64,000 nucleotides of DNA from Roseateles noduli (GTDB taxonomy: Bacteria; Pseudomonadota; Gammaproteobacteria; Burkholderiales; Burkholderiaceae_C): contig NIOE01000003.1 of the NCBI GenBank assembly GCA_002205125.1, positions 186,001 to 250,000 of the forward strand, in the 5' to 3' direction. Shown one piece after another: positions 17,889 to 26,225 of this stretch. The notes beneath the pieces are model-generated. The model did no database searches. It was not told the DNA's origin and saw only the letters and a list, made by a program, of their open reading frames with translations. Each line of letters begins with the position of its first letter. The stretch's first letter is position 1. The position numbers and the translations under genes were made by a program.

Positions 17889-18068
17889 GTGGACTGCCTT
17901 GACTACGCTCCCTCGCCTCCGCGAATGCGGCCCATTGTGACAACCGGGCGGCGGGGGTCAAGTAACAGGCGGTGAGTGGGCTCGCATCGGTCAAGGATCT
18001 CAACGGTGGCGGTCCGGACGCCGGTGGTGCTTCATAAAATCGTGGCTTCACTCTGCGAAGCGGGACTC

Positions 18069-18308
18069 ATGGCCGTCGTGACAGTGCGCAAGCTCTCGGA
18101 CTCAACACTTCAGGCGTTGAAATCTCGTGCCGAACGGCATGGCCACTGCCTGGAACAGGAAGTTCGTCGGATCTTGGAAGGCGCGGTACGACCCGGCGAG
18201 GGACTTGGGAATTCCCTGCTACGAATTGGGCGGAAATGGCGGCAACTGGGCGGAGGCACGCTTCGCGTGCAGGGCACGGATTGCGTTGAACCAGCTCGAT
18301 TTGAGTGA
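18069..18308 (+). CDS. FitA-like ribbon-helix-helix antitoxin, no partner toxin
   Basis: A 79-residue protein whose first half matches FitA/Arc-type antitoxins: VTVRKLSDSTLQALKSRAER forms the ribbon and first helix, GHCLEQEVRRILEGAVRPGE the second helix and linker. The C-terminal tail (CVEPARFE) is the part that would cap a PIN-domain toxin. No FitB/VapC-like gene follows: the next gene, only 44 bp away, is the convergent XRE-cupin regulator. It is therefore an orphan or remnant antitoxin, which could act as a stray regulator or neutralise a toxin elsewhere. Confidence 0.7.
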   Translation: MAVVTVRKLSDSTLQALKSRAERHGHCLEQEVRRILEGAVRPGEGLGNSLLRIGRKWRQLGGGTLRVQGTDCVEPARFE

Positions 18309-18352
18309 GTCGGTGCGTTAAAGGTGCTGCTCCGATCTGGCGTTGATTTGCG

Positions 18353-18931
18353 TCAAGCGTGCAGCACCACGAGCAGCGCCGTCGCCGCCTTCTTCGACAG
18401 GTTGCGGATCGCATGCGCGCCGTCGACCGCGTAGCGGGCGGTCTCGCCGGTCTTGACGATCTGGCGGCTGCCGCCGGCGGTCACTTCGAGTTCACCGCCG
18501 AGCACGCTCAAGTGTTCGCGTGAACCGGGCTCGTGCGCCGCCGACTCCAGCGCGCCGCCGGGCTGAACGGTCAGTTCGTACCACTCGAAGTTGCCGGCCA
18601 GGTCGATGGGGCCGAGGATGCGCAGCCGGCACAGGCCGTCGGGACTGGACAGCGCCGGCGTCCCGTGCGACGCGACGACCTCGATCGTCGGCGCGGCGGG
18701 TCTTTCGCCGCCCAGCAGCTCCGACAACTCCACCCGCAGCGCATTGGCCAGCCGCCACACCACGGCCACCGTGGGATTGGCCTGGTTGCGCTCGATCTGC
18801 GAGAGCATCGACTTCGACACGCCTGCTCTTCGCGAGAGTTCGTCCAGCGACAGGCCCTGCGCTTGCCGCAAGGTCTGCAGCGTGGCGCCGACCCGGGGCG
18901 GCTCAAGTTTCTCGGAAGGATTGGCGGACAT
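18353..18931 (-). CDS. XRE family regulator with C-terminal cupin domain
   Basis: A 192-residue regulator. Residues about 17-72 form an XRE helix-turn-helix (LRQAQGLSLDELSRRAGVSK, SMLSQIERNQANPTVAVVWR). The C-terminal half is a small cupin barrel (GALESAAHEPGSREHLSVLG and the following strands), probably a ligand sensor. The start MSANPSEK at 18931 follows the family better than upstream codons at 19024, which would read through the operator. It is divergent from kbl and very likely controls the kbl-threonine dehydrogenase pair (context inference). Confidence 0.88.
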   Translation of the reverse strand: MSANPSEKLEPPRVGATLQTLRQAQGLSLDELSRRAGVSKSMLSQIERNQANPTVAVVWRLANALRVELSELLGGERPAAPTIEVVASHGTPALSSPDGLCRLRILGPIDLAGNFEWYELTVQPGGALESAAHEPGSREHLSVLGGELEVTAGGSRQIVKTGETARYAVDGAHAIRNLSKKAATALLVVLHA

Positions 18932-19006
18932 CGGGGTTGGCGCTACGGTTGGGGGAGGCCGCCGACGCCTTGACCCGGTGTCGCGCTTCCTTGATACTGC
19001 ACGGCT

Positions 19007-19037
19007 GTTCGATATAACGAACACGTTCGATTTAACG
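19007..19037. promoter_or_regulatory. tandem operator between the XRE-cupin gene and kbl
   Basis: Two direct copies of GTTCGATWTAACG, at 19007-19019 and 19025-19037, start 18 bp apart. The first is also a dyad, GTTCG-N6-CGAAC (19007-19022). The pair lies 22 bp upstream of the kbl start codon, in otherwise GC-rich DNA. A site of two helically offset half-operators suits the dimeric XRE-cupin regulator encoded divergently. Confidence 0.65.
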
Positions 19038-19059
19038 GATTGTGCCGCAGGAGCACCGC

Positions 19060-20277
19060 ATGACCAACATCGTCCCCCCGTCCACCGACGACTTCTATCG
19101 CCACCTGCAGAACGAACTGCAAGGCATCCGCGACGCCGGGCTCTACAAGAGCGAACGCATCATCACGGGCCCGCAGGGCGCGATCGTGAAGACGAACGAC
19201 GGTCGCGAGGTCATCAACCTGTGCGCCAACAACTACCTGGGCCTGTCCTCGCACCCCCAGGTCGTGGAAGCCGCCCACGAGGCCCTGCGCACGCACGGCT
19301 ACGGTCTGTCGTCGGTGCGCTTCATCTGCGGCACGCAGGACATCCACAAGGAACTGGAACAGCGCCTGGCGCGTTTCCTCGGCACCGAGGACACCATCCT
19401 GTACGCGGCCGCCTTCGACGCCAACGGCGGGCTGTTCGAGCCGCTGCTGGGCGAGCAGGACGCCATCGTCAGCGACGAGCTGAACCACGCTTCGATCATC
19501 GACGGCATCCGCCTGTGCAAGGCCAAGCGCTTCCGCTACAAGCACAACGACATGGCCGACCTGGAGGCGCAGCTGGTCGCCGCGCGCGCCGCCGGCGCCC
19601 GCCACGTCATGGTGTTCACCGACGGCGTGTTCTCGATGGACGGCACGATCGCGCAGCTCGACAAGATGCGCGAGATCACCAACCGCTTCGGCGCGCTGCT
19701 CGCGATCGACGAGTGCCACGCCAGCGGCTTCATGGGCAGGACCGGCCGCGGCACGCACGAGCACCGCGGCGTGTTCGGCAAGGTCGACATCATCACCGGC
19801 ACGCTGGGCAAGGCGCTGGGCGGCGCGTCCGGCGGCTTCACGACCGGCCGCAAGGAAGTGATCGAGCTGCTGCGCCAGCGCTCGCGACCCTACCTGTTCT
19901 CCAACACGGTAGCGCCCAGCATCGTCGGCGCGTCCATCGCGGTGCTGGACCTGCTGGAAGGCAGCACCGCGCTGCGCGACAAGCTCGAGACCAACACGAC
20001 CTACTTCCGCGAGGCGATCCAGCAGGCCGGATTCCAGATCAAGCCGGGCACCCACCCGATCGTGCCGGTCATGCTGTTCGACGCGGTCAAGGCGCAGCGC
20101 TTGAGCGCGCGCCTGCTGGAGCTGGGCGTGTACGCGGTCGGCTTCTTCTACCCGGTGGTGCCCAAGGAACAGGCCCGGGTGAGAGTGCAGATCTCCGCCG
20201 TGCATGAGCGCGAGCATCTGGAGAAGGCGGTCGCCGCCTTCGCGCAGGCGGGCCGCGAGCTGGGCCTGGTGAAGTAA
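19060..20277 (+). CDS. kbl: glycine C-acetyltransferase (2-amino-3-ketobutyrate CoA ligase)
   Basis: A 405-residue PLP enzyme that converts 2-amino-3-oxobutyrate and CoA to glycine and acetyl-CoA, the second step of threonine breakdown. Family marks include CANNYLGLSSHP, the His-containing DELNHASIIDGIRL, the Asp in IDECHASGFMG (D217) that holds the pyridine nitrogen, and the Schiff-base Lys in ITGTLGKALGGASGG (K251). The ATG at 19060 follows a CAGGAG ribosome site at a good distance. The threonine dehydrogenase gene follows 37 bp downstream in the same transcript. Confidence 0.96.
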   Translation: MTNIVPPSTDDFYRHLQNELQGIRDAGLYKSERIITGPQGAIVKTNDGREVINLCANNYLGLSSHPQVVEAAHEALRTHGYGLSSVRFICGTQDIHKELEQRLARFLGTEDTILYAAAFDANGGLFEPLLGEQDAIVSDELNHASIIDGIRLCKAKRFRYKHNDMADLEAQLVAARAAGARHVMVFTDGVFSMDGTIAQLDKMREITNRFGALLAIDECHASGFMGRTGRGTHEHRGVFGKVDIITGTLGKALGGASGGFTTGRKEVIELLRQRSRPYLFSNTVAPSIVGASIAVLDLLEGSTALRDKLETNTTYFREAIQQAGFQIKPGTHPIVPVMLFDAVKAQRLSARLLELGVYAVGFFYPVVPKEQARVRVQISAVHEREHLEKAVAAFAQAGRELGLVK

Positions 20278-20314
20278 GAAGAAGCCTGAAGAGCAGACTG
20301 AAAAGCAGACCCCC

Positions 20315-21259
20315 ATGACGAAGATCCTGTTGATCGGCGCGAACGGCCAGATCGGTTCCGAACTGGCGGTGGAGCTCGCCAAGCGCCACGGCAACGCCAA
20401 CGTGATCACCAGCGACGTGGCGCCGCAGGGCCGCGTGCCGCAGCTGACGCACGAGATGCTGGACGTGACCGACGCGGCCGCGCTGGCGGCGGTGGTCAAG
20501 CGCCACGGCATCACGCAGATCTACCACCTGGCGGCGGCGCTGTCGGCCACCGGCGAGAAGCATCCGATGTGGGCCTGGGACCTGAACATGAAGGGCCTGC
20601 TCAACGTGCTGGAGCTGGCGCGCACGGAGAAGCTGGAGCGCGTGTTCTGGCCGAGCTCGATCGCGGCCTTCGGTCCGCAGACGCCCAAGCGCGACACGCC
20701 GCAGACCACGGCGATGGACCCGTCGACGATCTACGGCATCTCCAAGCTGGCGGGCGAGGGCTGGTGCCGCTGGTACCACGCCAACCACGGCGTGGACGTG
20801 CGCAGCCTGCGCTACCCGGGCCTGATCAGCTGGAAGACGCCTCCGGGCGGCGGCACGACCGACTACGCGGTCGAGATCTTCCACGAGGCGCTCAAGCACG
20901 GCCGCTACACCTGCTTCCTGAAGGAAGACCAGGCGCTGCCGATGATGTACATGCCGGACGCGCTGCGTGCGACGCTGGAGCTGATGGAAGCGCCGGCGGA
21001 GCGCATCACCGAGTGGGGCAGCTACAACCTGGCGGGCGTGAGCTTCACGCCGGAGCAGATCGCCGCGTCCATCCGCCGCCGGATCGCCGGCTTCGAGATC
21101 GACTACGCGCCGGACTTCCGCCAGAACATCGCGGCGAGCTGGCCGCAGTCCATCGACGACTCGGTCGCGCAACGCGACTGGGGCTGGAAGCTGGGCTACG
21201 ACCTGGATGCGATGGCGGACGACATGCTGGCCTCGCTGAAGGCGCTGCCTCAGGGTTAA
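20315..21259 (+). CDS. SDR-type L-threonine 3-dehydrogenase
   Basis: A 314-residue extended short-chain dehydrogenase. The Rossmann loop is LLIGANGQIGSELA, the catalytic Tyr-Lys pair is in STIYGISKLAGEGWC, and RSLRYPGLISWKTPPGGGTT is typical of the UDP-galactose epimerase-like L-threonine dehydrogenases, which are unrelated to the zinc enzyme Tdh. It would oxidise threonine to 2-amino-3-oxobutyrate for the product of kbl just upstream, so the two genes make a complete threonine-to-glycine route. Its TAA stop shares bases with the stop of the convergent F-box-like gene. Confidence 0.92.
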   Translation: MTKILLIGANGQIGSELAVELAKRHGNANVITSDVAPQGRVPQLTHEMLDVTDAAALAAVVKRHGITQIYHLAAALSATGEKHPMWAWDLNMKGLLNVLELARTEKLERVFWPSSIAAFGPQTPKRDTPQTTAMDPSTIYGISKLAGEGWCRWYHANHGVDVRSLRYPGLISWKTPPGGGTTDYAVEIFHEALKHGRYTCFLKEDQALPMMYMPDALRATLELMEAPAERITEWGSYNLAGVSFTPEQIAASIRRRIAGFEIDYAPDFRQNIAASWPQSIDDSVAQRDWGWKLGYDLDAMADDMLASLKALPQG

Positions 21260-22083
21260 TCGGCCACCTGCGGGCGTGGCTGCTGATGACTCCTTGACGC
21301 CGTCCGCTCCAGACACGCCAACGATGGTGTTGAGCGGATGCCATAGCGCTGTGCGACCTGGGACACCGGCTCGCCCGCCGCCACTGCAGCGCTCGCGGGG
21401 CCGTCGACGACCTGCATCTCGAGCGCCAGCAGCACGTCCGGTGCGGTTCCGAGACCGAAACGCCGTGCGATCTCCTCCACGGTCGAGCCCTCCCGGAGGG
21501 CTGTCCCCGCGGGTCCCCGAATGACGTCGCCTGCCAATTGCGACAGCTCCTCGGCATCGAGCGACAGGGTCTCGCCGACAAGGGCGACGGGCTCGCCGGC
21601 CATGCACGCAGCATGGGCGGACTCGAAGCCCAGGAGGCGGGAGAGATCGACCAGCCTGTGAGGCCTCATTTTGTCGGGCAGCGCAGCGACGGCGTCCTTG
21701 AAGCCCGGATGACAGAGGCGTTGGTCGGCTGGGCGTCCTCGAAACAGCTTGCGCCCCAGGCTCACGAGCGGTTCGATCTGATGAATCGGACGCAGACGTC
21801 TGATCGCGTGCATCGTCCGCTCGAACGACTGCGGTCCGGACACGCGGGAGAGCTGGACCTGGACAGACGCCAGATCGCACTGGTACGCCAACGCCGGCAG
21901 GAAACTCGCGGGGCGGGCGTCCACCATGGCGAACACGTCTTTCGCGGGTAAATGGCGCGCGATGTGTTCAAGCAGCTCGCCCGGCAGATCCGTGAGCGCG
22001 AGGTCCGATGGTGGCGCAACGTCGGGCGTCGGCATGACGTCGATGGGCGGCGCGGCGGAATTCTGGAGTGCAGCGGGTGTCAT
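21256..22083 (-). CDS. F-box-like domain protein with helical repeats
   Basis: A 275-residue protein. Residues about 31-65 (LTDLPGELLEHIARHLPAKD and the following VFAMVDARP) match the F-box pattern L-P-x-E-L-L-x-x-I-x-x-x-L-x-x-x-D-V. F-box proteins are eukaryotic adaptors for SCF ubiquitin ligases; bacterial ones are usually effectors delivered into host cells. The C-terminal half has three related helical units with cores MAGEPV, LREGSTVEEIARRFG and VAAGEPVSQVAQRYG. The N-terminus is Ala/Pro-rich and lacks a Sec signal. No secretion genes are in the window. F-box call good; effector role speculative. Confidence 0.7.
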   Translation of the reverse strand: MTPAALQNSAAPPIDVMPTPDVAPPSDLALTDLPGELLEHIARHLPAKDVFAMVDARPASFLPALAYQCDLASVQVQLSRVSGPQSFERTMHAIRRLRPIHQIEPLVSLGRKLFRGRPADQRLCHPGFKDAVAALPDKMRPHRLVDLSRLLGFESAHAACMAGEPVALVGETLSLDAEELSQLAGDVIRGPAGTALREGSTVEEIARRFGLGTAPDVLLALEMQVVDGPASAAVAAGEPVSQVAQRYGIRSTPSLACLERTASRSHQQPRPQVAD

Positions 22084-22232
22084 GTCGTTCTCAGCGGCAG
22101 CTTGTTCTGACGGTCGCTTCGTGTACGACCGATGGAGGGCGGGATGGGGGACGATGGGTGAGCCGGGGCAGTGCAGCGGTTCCCTCAGACGACAATCCGG
22201 CTGCTCCCTGCCATGCACCGAGGTTGCCCCGC

Positions 22233-22931
22233 ATGTCCCGACTCGCCACCGAATTCCAACGTCTCTATGCCGCCGGTCCTGAGGGATCGGTGCGCGCGCT
22301 CGTGCTCGACGTCGGGCGCCCCTCCGACTGGGAGTTGCTCGGCGCCGTCTGGCGCGGCGTCCAGCTCGATCTGTCGCTGCCCGCGCCGGGCATCGCCATC
22401 GCGGGAGAGAACAGCTATCAGCTGTGGTTCTCCTTGCAGCAAGGCTGCACGCAGGACGAGGCGACGGCGTTCTTCGACGCATTGAAGGGGCGCTACCTGA
22501 GCAGCGTCGCGGCGCCGCGCATCCGCTGCCTGACGGAAGCGCCGGTCGTGCCGGCGGAGGTCAGGGAAGGCCAATGGTCCGCGTTCGTCGCGCCGGACCT
22601 CGCGCCGGTGTTCGTCGAGGCGACCTGGCTCGACATTCCGCCGGGCGTCGAGGGCCAGGCGGATCTGCTCAAGTCCTTGAAGAGCATCACGCCGCAGGCG
22701 TGGCGGGCGGCGATGGAACAGCTCGAACCGCCAGCAGTGCAAGACCTGGCACCGACGCCGGCACCGACGCCGGCACCGTGGTCTTCCGACGTCGTGCCGA
22801 CCGCTGCCAGCTATCCGCCATCCACCAGCTTCAATGATCCGCGCGCGTTCCTGCTGCAAGTGATGAACGATGCCAGCGTGCCGATGGCGTTGAGGATCGA
22901 GGCGGCGAAGGCGCTGCTGCCACCTGCTTGA
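22233..22931 (+). CDS. conserved hypothetical protein
   Basis: A 232-residue soluble protein whose N-terminal part (MSRLATEFQRLYAAG, then VRALVLDVGRPSDWELLGAV and SYQLWFSLQQG) resembles an uncharacterised family I know only as a Burkholderiales hypothetical. The C-terminus, FLLQVMNDASVPMALRIEAA, resembles helices in phage terminase small-subunit-like proteins, but the rest does not. A PTPAPTPAP linker is encoded by 12-bp tandem DNA repeats around 22750-22780. It stands alone: divergent from the F-box gene and convergent with the LysR gene 18 bp away. Confidence 0.7.
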   Translation: MSRLATEFQRLYAAGPEGSVRALVLDVGRPSDWELLGAVWRGVQLDLSLPAPGIAIAGENSYQLWFSLQQGCTQDEATAFFDALKGRYLSSVAAPRIRCLTEAPVVPAEVREGQWSAFVAPDLAPVFVEATWLDIPPGVEGQADLLKSLKSITPQAWRAAMEQLEPPAVQDLAPTPAPTPAPWSSDVVPTAASYPPSTSFNDPRAFLLQVMNDASVPMALRIEAAKALLPPA

Positions 22932-22949
22932 AAGTGCGGGGCGGCTTCG

Positions 22950-23870
22950 TCAACCGGGCAGCATCAACACCCCGTCCGGATATCTGGCGCACATGAAATC
23001 CACGAAGGCCTTGACCTTCGGACTCGCGAGGCGGCGCGAGGTGTGCAGCACCCACAGCTCGACCTCCTTGCCGCGCACCGCGCCCCATTGGACGAGTTCG
23101 CCGCGCGCGAGCTGGCTCCAGACGGCGGACTGAGGCAGCAGCGCGACCCCCGCGCCGGCGAGCGTCGCGTCCCGCACCATCAGCATCGACGACAGTCGCA
23201 GCACCGGTCGCGGCGTCAGCGTGAGCGAGCCCCCGTCGAGCTCCCACACATCGCCATCGCGCGTGGTGCTCACGACCGCAGGCACTTCCACGACGACATC
23301 GACAGCCGGCGCCTGCTTCGCGCGCGCCTTGCCTGGGCCCGGCTTTGCGAATGCTGGAGCGGCGACGACCACCAGGCGATCCTTTGCGAAACAGCGACCC
23401 ACCAGGGCGGTGTCCATGCGCGGATTCGGCCGGATCGCCACGTCGAAGCGTTCGTCGACCAGATCCACCACCCGGTCCTCCGCGACGACCTCGACGGTCA
23501 CCCCGGGATGGAGTGCCTGGAACTCGGCGCACAGGCGTCCCATCGCGAGCTGCGAGAACAGCAGCGGCGCAGCGATGCGCAGCTGCCCGCGGACCTGGTC
23601 CGCGCCTTCGCGCGTGGCGGCGAAGGCGTCGACCACCTCGTTCATCGGGCCCTCGGTCCGGCTGAGCAGCAACTGACCCGCTTCGGTCAGCTCCAGCCCC
23701 CTGGCGCTGCGCTCGATGAGGCGCACGCCGAGCTGCTCCTCCAGATCGGCCACACGCCGCGACAGGGTCGCCTTCGACCGCCTGCCTGCGCGGCTGGCCC
23801 GACCGAATCCGCCATGCGTCGCCACCAGGTTGAAGTCCGCGAGTGCGTTCAGATCCATATGTTCCACCAA
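22950..23870 (-). CDS. LysR family transcriptional regulator
   Basis: A 306-residue LysR regulator with the winged helix-turn-helix at about residues 5-62 (ALADFNLVATHGGFGRASRA, then LSRRVADLEEQLGVRLIERS) and a type-2 periplasmic-binding-protein-like effector domain in the remainder (LRIAAPLLFSQLAMGRL). It is divergent from an NmrA-type oxidoreductase gene, the usual arrangement for a LysR activator of its neighbour. The ligand is unknown. Confidence 0.94.
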   Translation of the reverse strand: MVEHMDLNALADFNLVATHGGFGRASRAGRRSKATLSRRVADLEEQLGVRLIERSARGLELTEAGQLLLSRTEGPMNEVVDAFAATREGADQVRGQLRIAAPLLFSQLAMGRLCAEFQALHPGVTVEVVAEDRVVDLVDERFDVAIRPNPRMDTALVGRCFAKDRLVVVAAPAFAKPGPGKARAKQAPAVDVVVEVPAVVSTTRDGDVWELDGGSLTLTPRPVLRLSSMLMVRDATLAGAGVALLPQSAVWSQLARGELVQWGAVRGKEVELWVLHTSRRLASPKVKAFVDFMCARYPDGVLMLPG

Positions 23871-23914
23871 TGAGACGGGCTGTACTGATTCTGGCGTCTG
23901 TGTTTATCGAATGC

Positions 23915-23928
23915 AACGATCTATCGTT
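23915..23928. promoter_or_regulatory. candidate LysR binding dyad
   Basis: AACGAT at 23915-23920 and ATCGTT at 23923-23928 form a perfect 6-bp inverted repeat with a 2-bp centre. It lies in the divergent LysR/NmrA-type promoter region, 34 bp before the oxidoreductase ATG. The position fits a LysR-controlled promoter. Confidence 0.5.
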
Positions 23929-23962
23929 CATCCATCGCAACCCCTGATGGAAGACCTGAACC

Positions 23963-24895
23963 ATGACCACCGTTCAAACCCAAGCCCAGACGCAGACCCA
24001 AGCCCAAGCTCGCGAGGGGTCCCCCGCAAGCATCCTCGTCAGCGGGGCCACCGGCACCGTCGGTTCCCTCGTCGTTCAAGGCCTGGCGCGCCGCGGCGCG
24101 TCGGTGACGGCGCTGGTGCGCAAGCCGGGCAAGGCGCAGTTGCCGGCAGGCGTTGCCGAGGTCGTCGCCGACCTGTCCGACATCCCGTCGATGCGCCACG
24201 CGCTCTCGGGCGTGCGGACGCTGTTCCTGCTCAACGCGGTCACGCCGGACGAAGTGACCCAGGCCCTGCAGACGCTGAGCCTGGCGCGCGAGGCCGGGAT
24301 CGAGCGCATCGTCTACCTCTCCGTGATCCACGCGGATGAGTTCGTCGAGGTGCCGCACTTCACCGGCAAGCACACGGTGGAGCGGATGATCGAGCGCCTC
24401 GACCTGCCGGTGACCGTGCTGCGCCCGGCGTACTTCATGCAGAACGATCTGCAGGTGCAGGCGGTGGTCGAGGGCTATGGCGTCTACCCCATGCCCATCG
24501 GCGACGCGGGCGTGGCGATGATCGACACGCGCGATCTGGCCGACGTGGCCGTCGCGGAGCTGCTGCGTCGTGACGCCGCGCCCGGACCGCTGCCGCGTGA
24601 CGTGCTCGATGTCGTCGGGCCGGAAGCGCTCACCGGCGCGTCGGCGGCGGAAACCTGGAGCCGCGTGCTGCAGCGCGAGATCCGCTATGGTGGCGACGAC
24701 CTGGCCGCCTTCGAGGCCCAACTGGCCAACGCGATGCCGTCCTGGATGGCCTACGACATGCGCCTGATGATGGCCCGCATCCAGGAGCAGGGCATGAAGC
24801 CGGCCGCCGGGACGGTGGAGCGACTGGAGGCCCTGCTGGGCCGCCCGCTGCGGCGCTACGAAGACCTGGTCAAGGAACTCGCCGGCGCGCGTTGA
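23963..24895 (+). CDS. NmrA-like NAD(P)-binding protein
   Basis: A 310-residue atypical SDR. After a Gln/Thr/Ala-repeat leader (TQAQTQTQAQA) comes the nucleotide loop ILVSGATGTVGSLVVQGLA. The canonical Tyr-Lys catalytic pair is absent and HFTGKHTVERMIERLDLPVT is typical of the NmrA/QorB-type subgroup, which reduces quinones or senses redox state. The C-terminal region (GRPLRRYEDLVKEL) also matches that group. Divergent from the LysR gene and likely under its control. Confidence 0.88.
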   Translation: MTTVQTQAQTQTQAQAREGSPASILVSGATGTVGSLVVQGLARRGASVTALVRKPGKAQLPAGVAEVVADLSDIPSMRHALSGVRTLFLLNAVTPDEVTQALQTLSLAREAGIERIVYLSVIHADEFVEVPHFTGKHTVERMIERLDLPVTVLRPAYFMQNDLQVQAVVEGYGVYPMPIGDAGVAMIDTRDLADVAVAELLRRDAAPGPLPRDVLDVVGPEALTGASAAETWSRVLQREIRYGGDDLAAFEAQLANAMPSWMAYDMRLMMARIQEQGMKPAAGTVERLEALLGRPLRRYEDLVKELAGAR

Positions 24896-24971
24896 TCGCC
24901 GGCTGCGGAGCCCAGATGCCCAGATGCCCGGGTGCCTGGGTCCGCGGAAGGCTGGACGGAAGCCCGGTTCT

Positions 24972-25331
24972 TCAGAACCGGATCTTCCCCGTCCAGATGT
25001 CCTTGTACATGACCCAGTCGCCCATGAAGCTGTACAGCGGTCGCTTGAAGGAGGCGGGCTTGTTCTTCTCGAAGCCGAAGTGCCCGATCCACGCGAACGC
25101 GTAGCCGCACAGCAGCCCGATGAGCAGAAAGCCCCAGGTCTGCGTGACCAGCGCGTAGGCCAGGCACAGCAGCCCCAGCGTCGAGCCGACGAAGTGCAGC
25201 CGCCGGCAGGTCCGGTCGCGATGCTCGCCGAGGTAGAAGGGATAGAACTCGGCGAAGCTCCGCATCGCCTTCACGCGGTCGACGCCCGCGGCCGGTTCCT
25301 CGGGCGCGTGGGGCAGGGGGCTGGTGCTCAT
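24972..25331 (-). CDS. DUF962 (Mpo1-like) membrane protein
   Basis: A 119-residue protein of the DUF962/Mpo1 family. Two hydrophobic segments lie at about 47-90. The conserved histidines are in FAEFYPFYLGEHRDRTCRRL, the RRLHFVG segment and the WIGHFGFEKNKPASF segment, with YSFMGDWVMYKDIW at the end. The yeast relative Mpo1 is an iron-dependent dioxygenase acting on 2-hydroxy fatty acids; whether the bacterial protein does the same is not known. It ends the minus-strand run downstream of the hydrolase. Confidence 0.88.
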   Translation of the reverse strand: MSTSPLPHAPEEPAAGVDRVKAMRSFAEFYPFYLGEHRDRTCRRLHFVGSTLGLLCLAYALVTQTWGFLLIGLLCGYAFAWIGHFGFEKNKPASFKRPLYSFMGDWVMYKDIWTGKIRF

Positions 25332-25394
25332 GCGGGTCTCCTGGCGCGGCCCTCGCGGGCCGTCGGCTTGGCTGGGATCGTCACCGTACGGCGC

Positions 25395-26225
25395 TCAGCC
25401 GAGCGCCGCCTTCAACGCATTCAACATCCCCTCCGGCGCCTCGGTCATCAGTGAATGCCCGGCCGGCAGGGTCGTCACGCGCGCGCCCAACATCTCGGCC
25501 AACGGCTTGGCGGCCTTGGGCGGGGTCATCGCATCCTTCGCGCCGAGGATCATCTCCGTGCGGACGCCGGCCGCGGTCACCTTGGCGACAGCGTCCGGCG
25601 CGCCCTGGTAGCGATCGCAGACGAGGAAGTCGTGTTCGAAGAGGTTGCCGTGTTCGCCGTAGCCGTCCTGCAGGCGTTCCATCAGCGCCAGGTTGCCGCC
25701 GTGCATCCACGCGCCCGGGCCCGGGTACGACGGCTTGCCGGACGTCGTCGAATGCGAGAACGCATTGACCATCGCCATCGCCGCCCGCGGCCGTTCGCGC
25801 GAGGTGCTCAGCAGCGCGTCGGAAACCTTCATGGGCCACGCGGTGCCGACCATGACCAGCCGCGCCACGCGCGCCGGACGCCGCGCCGCGGCTTCGAGCG
25901 CGATCAGCGAGCCCATCGAATGTCCGACCAGCGACACGCCGCCGTCCGCCTTCACGCCGGCGGCGTCCAGAAGGTCGTTGATCCAGTCGCCGAGCGCTTC
26001 CACATCGGCCAGCGCCGGGCCTTCGCTGCGCCCGTGGCCGGGCAGGTCCACCGCCAGCACGCCGCGCCCGTGATGGGCGAAGTAACGCGCCAGCAGCGTC
26101 CACACGCTGTGGTCATGCAGCGCGCCGTGGATGAAGACGACGCAGGGCAGGGCGGCGTCGAAGCGCTTACCGCCGGTGTACGCATAGGCCGCTCGGCCTT
26201 GCACCTTGAGCTTGTTCGCACTCAT
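25395..26225 (-). CDS. alpha/beta hydrolase
   Basis: A 276-residue alpha/beta hydrolase. The oxyanion region is CVVFIHGALHDHSVW, the nucleophile elbow is LVGHSMGSLIALEA (Ser103), an acid lies near EMILGAKDAMTPP, and the His is in LPAGHSLMTEAP. No signal peptide is present, so it is cytoplasmic. Its ATG overlaps the stop of the upstream metY-like gene (ATGA), so the two are translationally coupled, which suggests a role linked to acyl-homoserine or thioester chemistry (inference only). Confidence 0.92.
   Translation of the reverse strand: MSANKLKVQGRAAYAYTGGKRFDAALPCVVFIHGALHDHSVWTLLARYFAHHGRGVLAVDLPGHGRSEGPALADVEALGDWINDLLDAAGVKADGGVSLVGHSMGSLIALEAAARRPARVARLVMVGTAWPMKVSDALLSTSRERPRAAMAMVNAFSHSTTSGKPSYPGPGAWMHGGNLALMERLQDGYGEHGNLFEHDFLVCDRYQGAPDAVAKVTAAGVRTEMILGAKDAMTPPKAAKPLAEMLGARVTTLPAGHSLMTEAPEGMLNALKAALG

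Noticed and set aside
22084-22232. Possible hrp-type (TTCG-N16-TTCG) box before the F-box-like and neighbouring genes
   Set aside because: Only single TTCG words occur at wrong spacing; the same negative result holds before 45510, 46855 and 49912.
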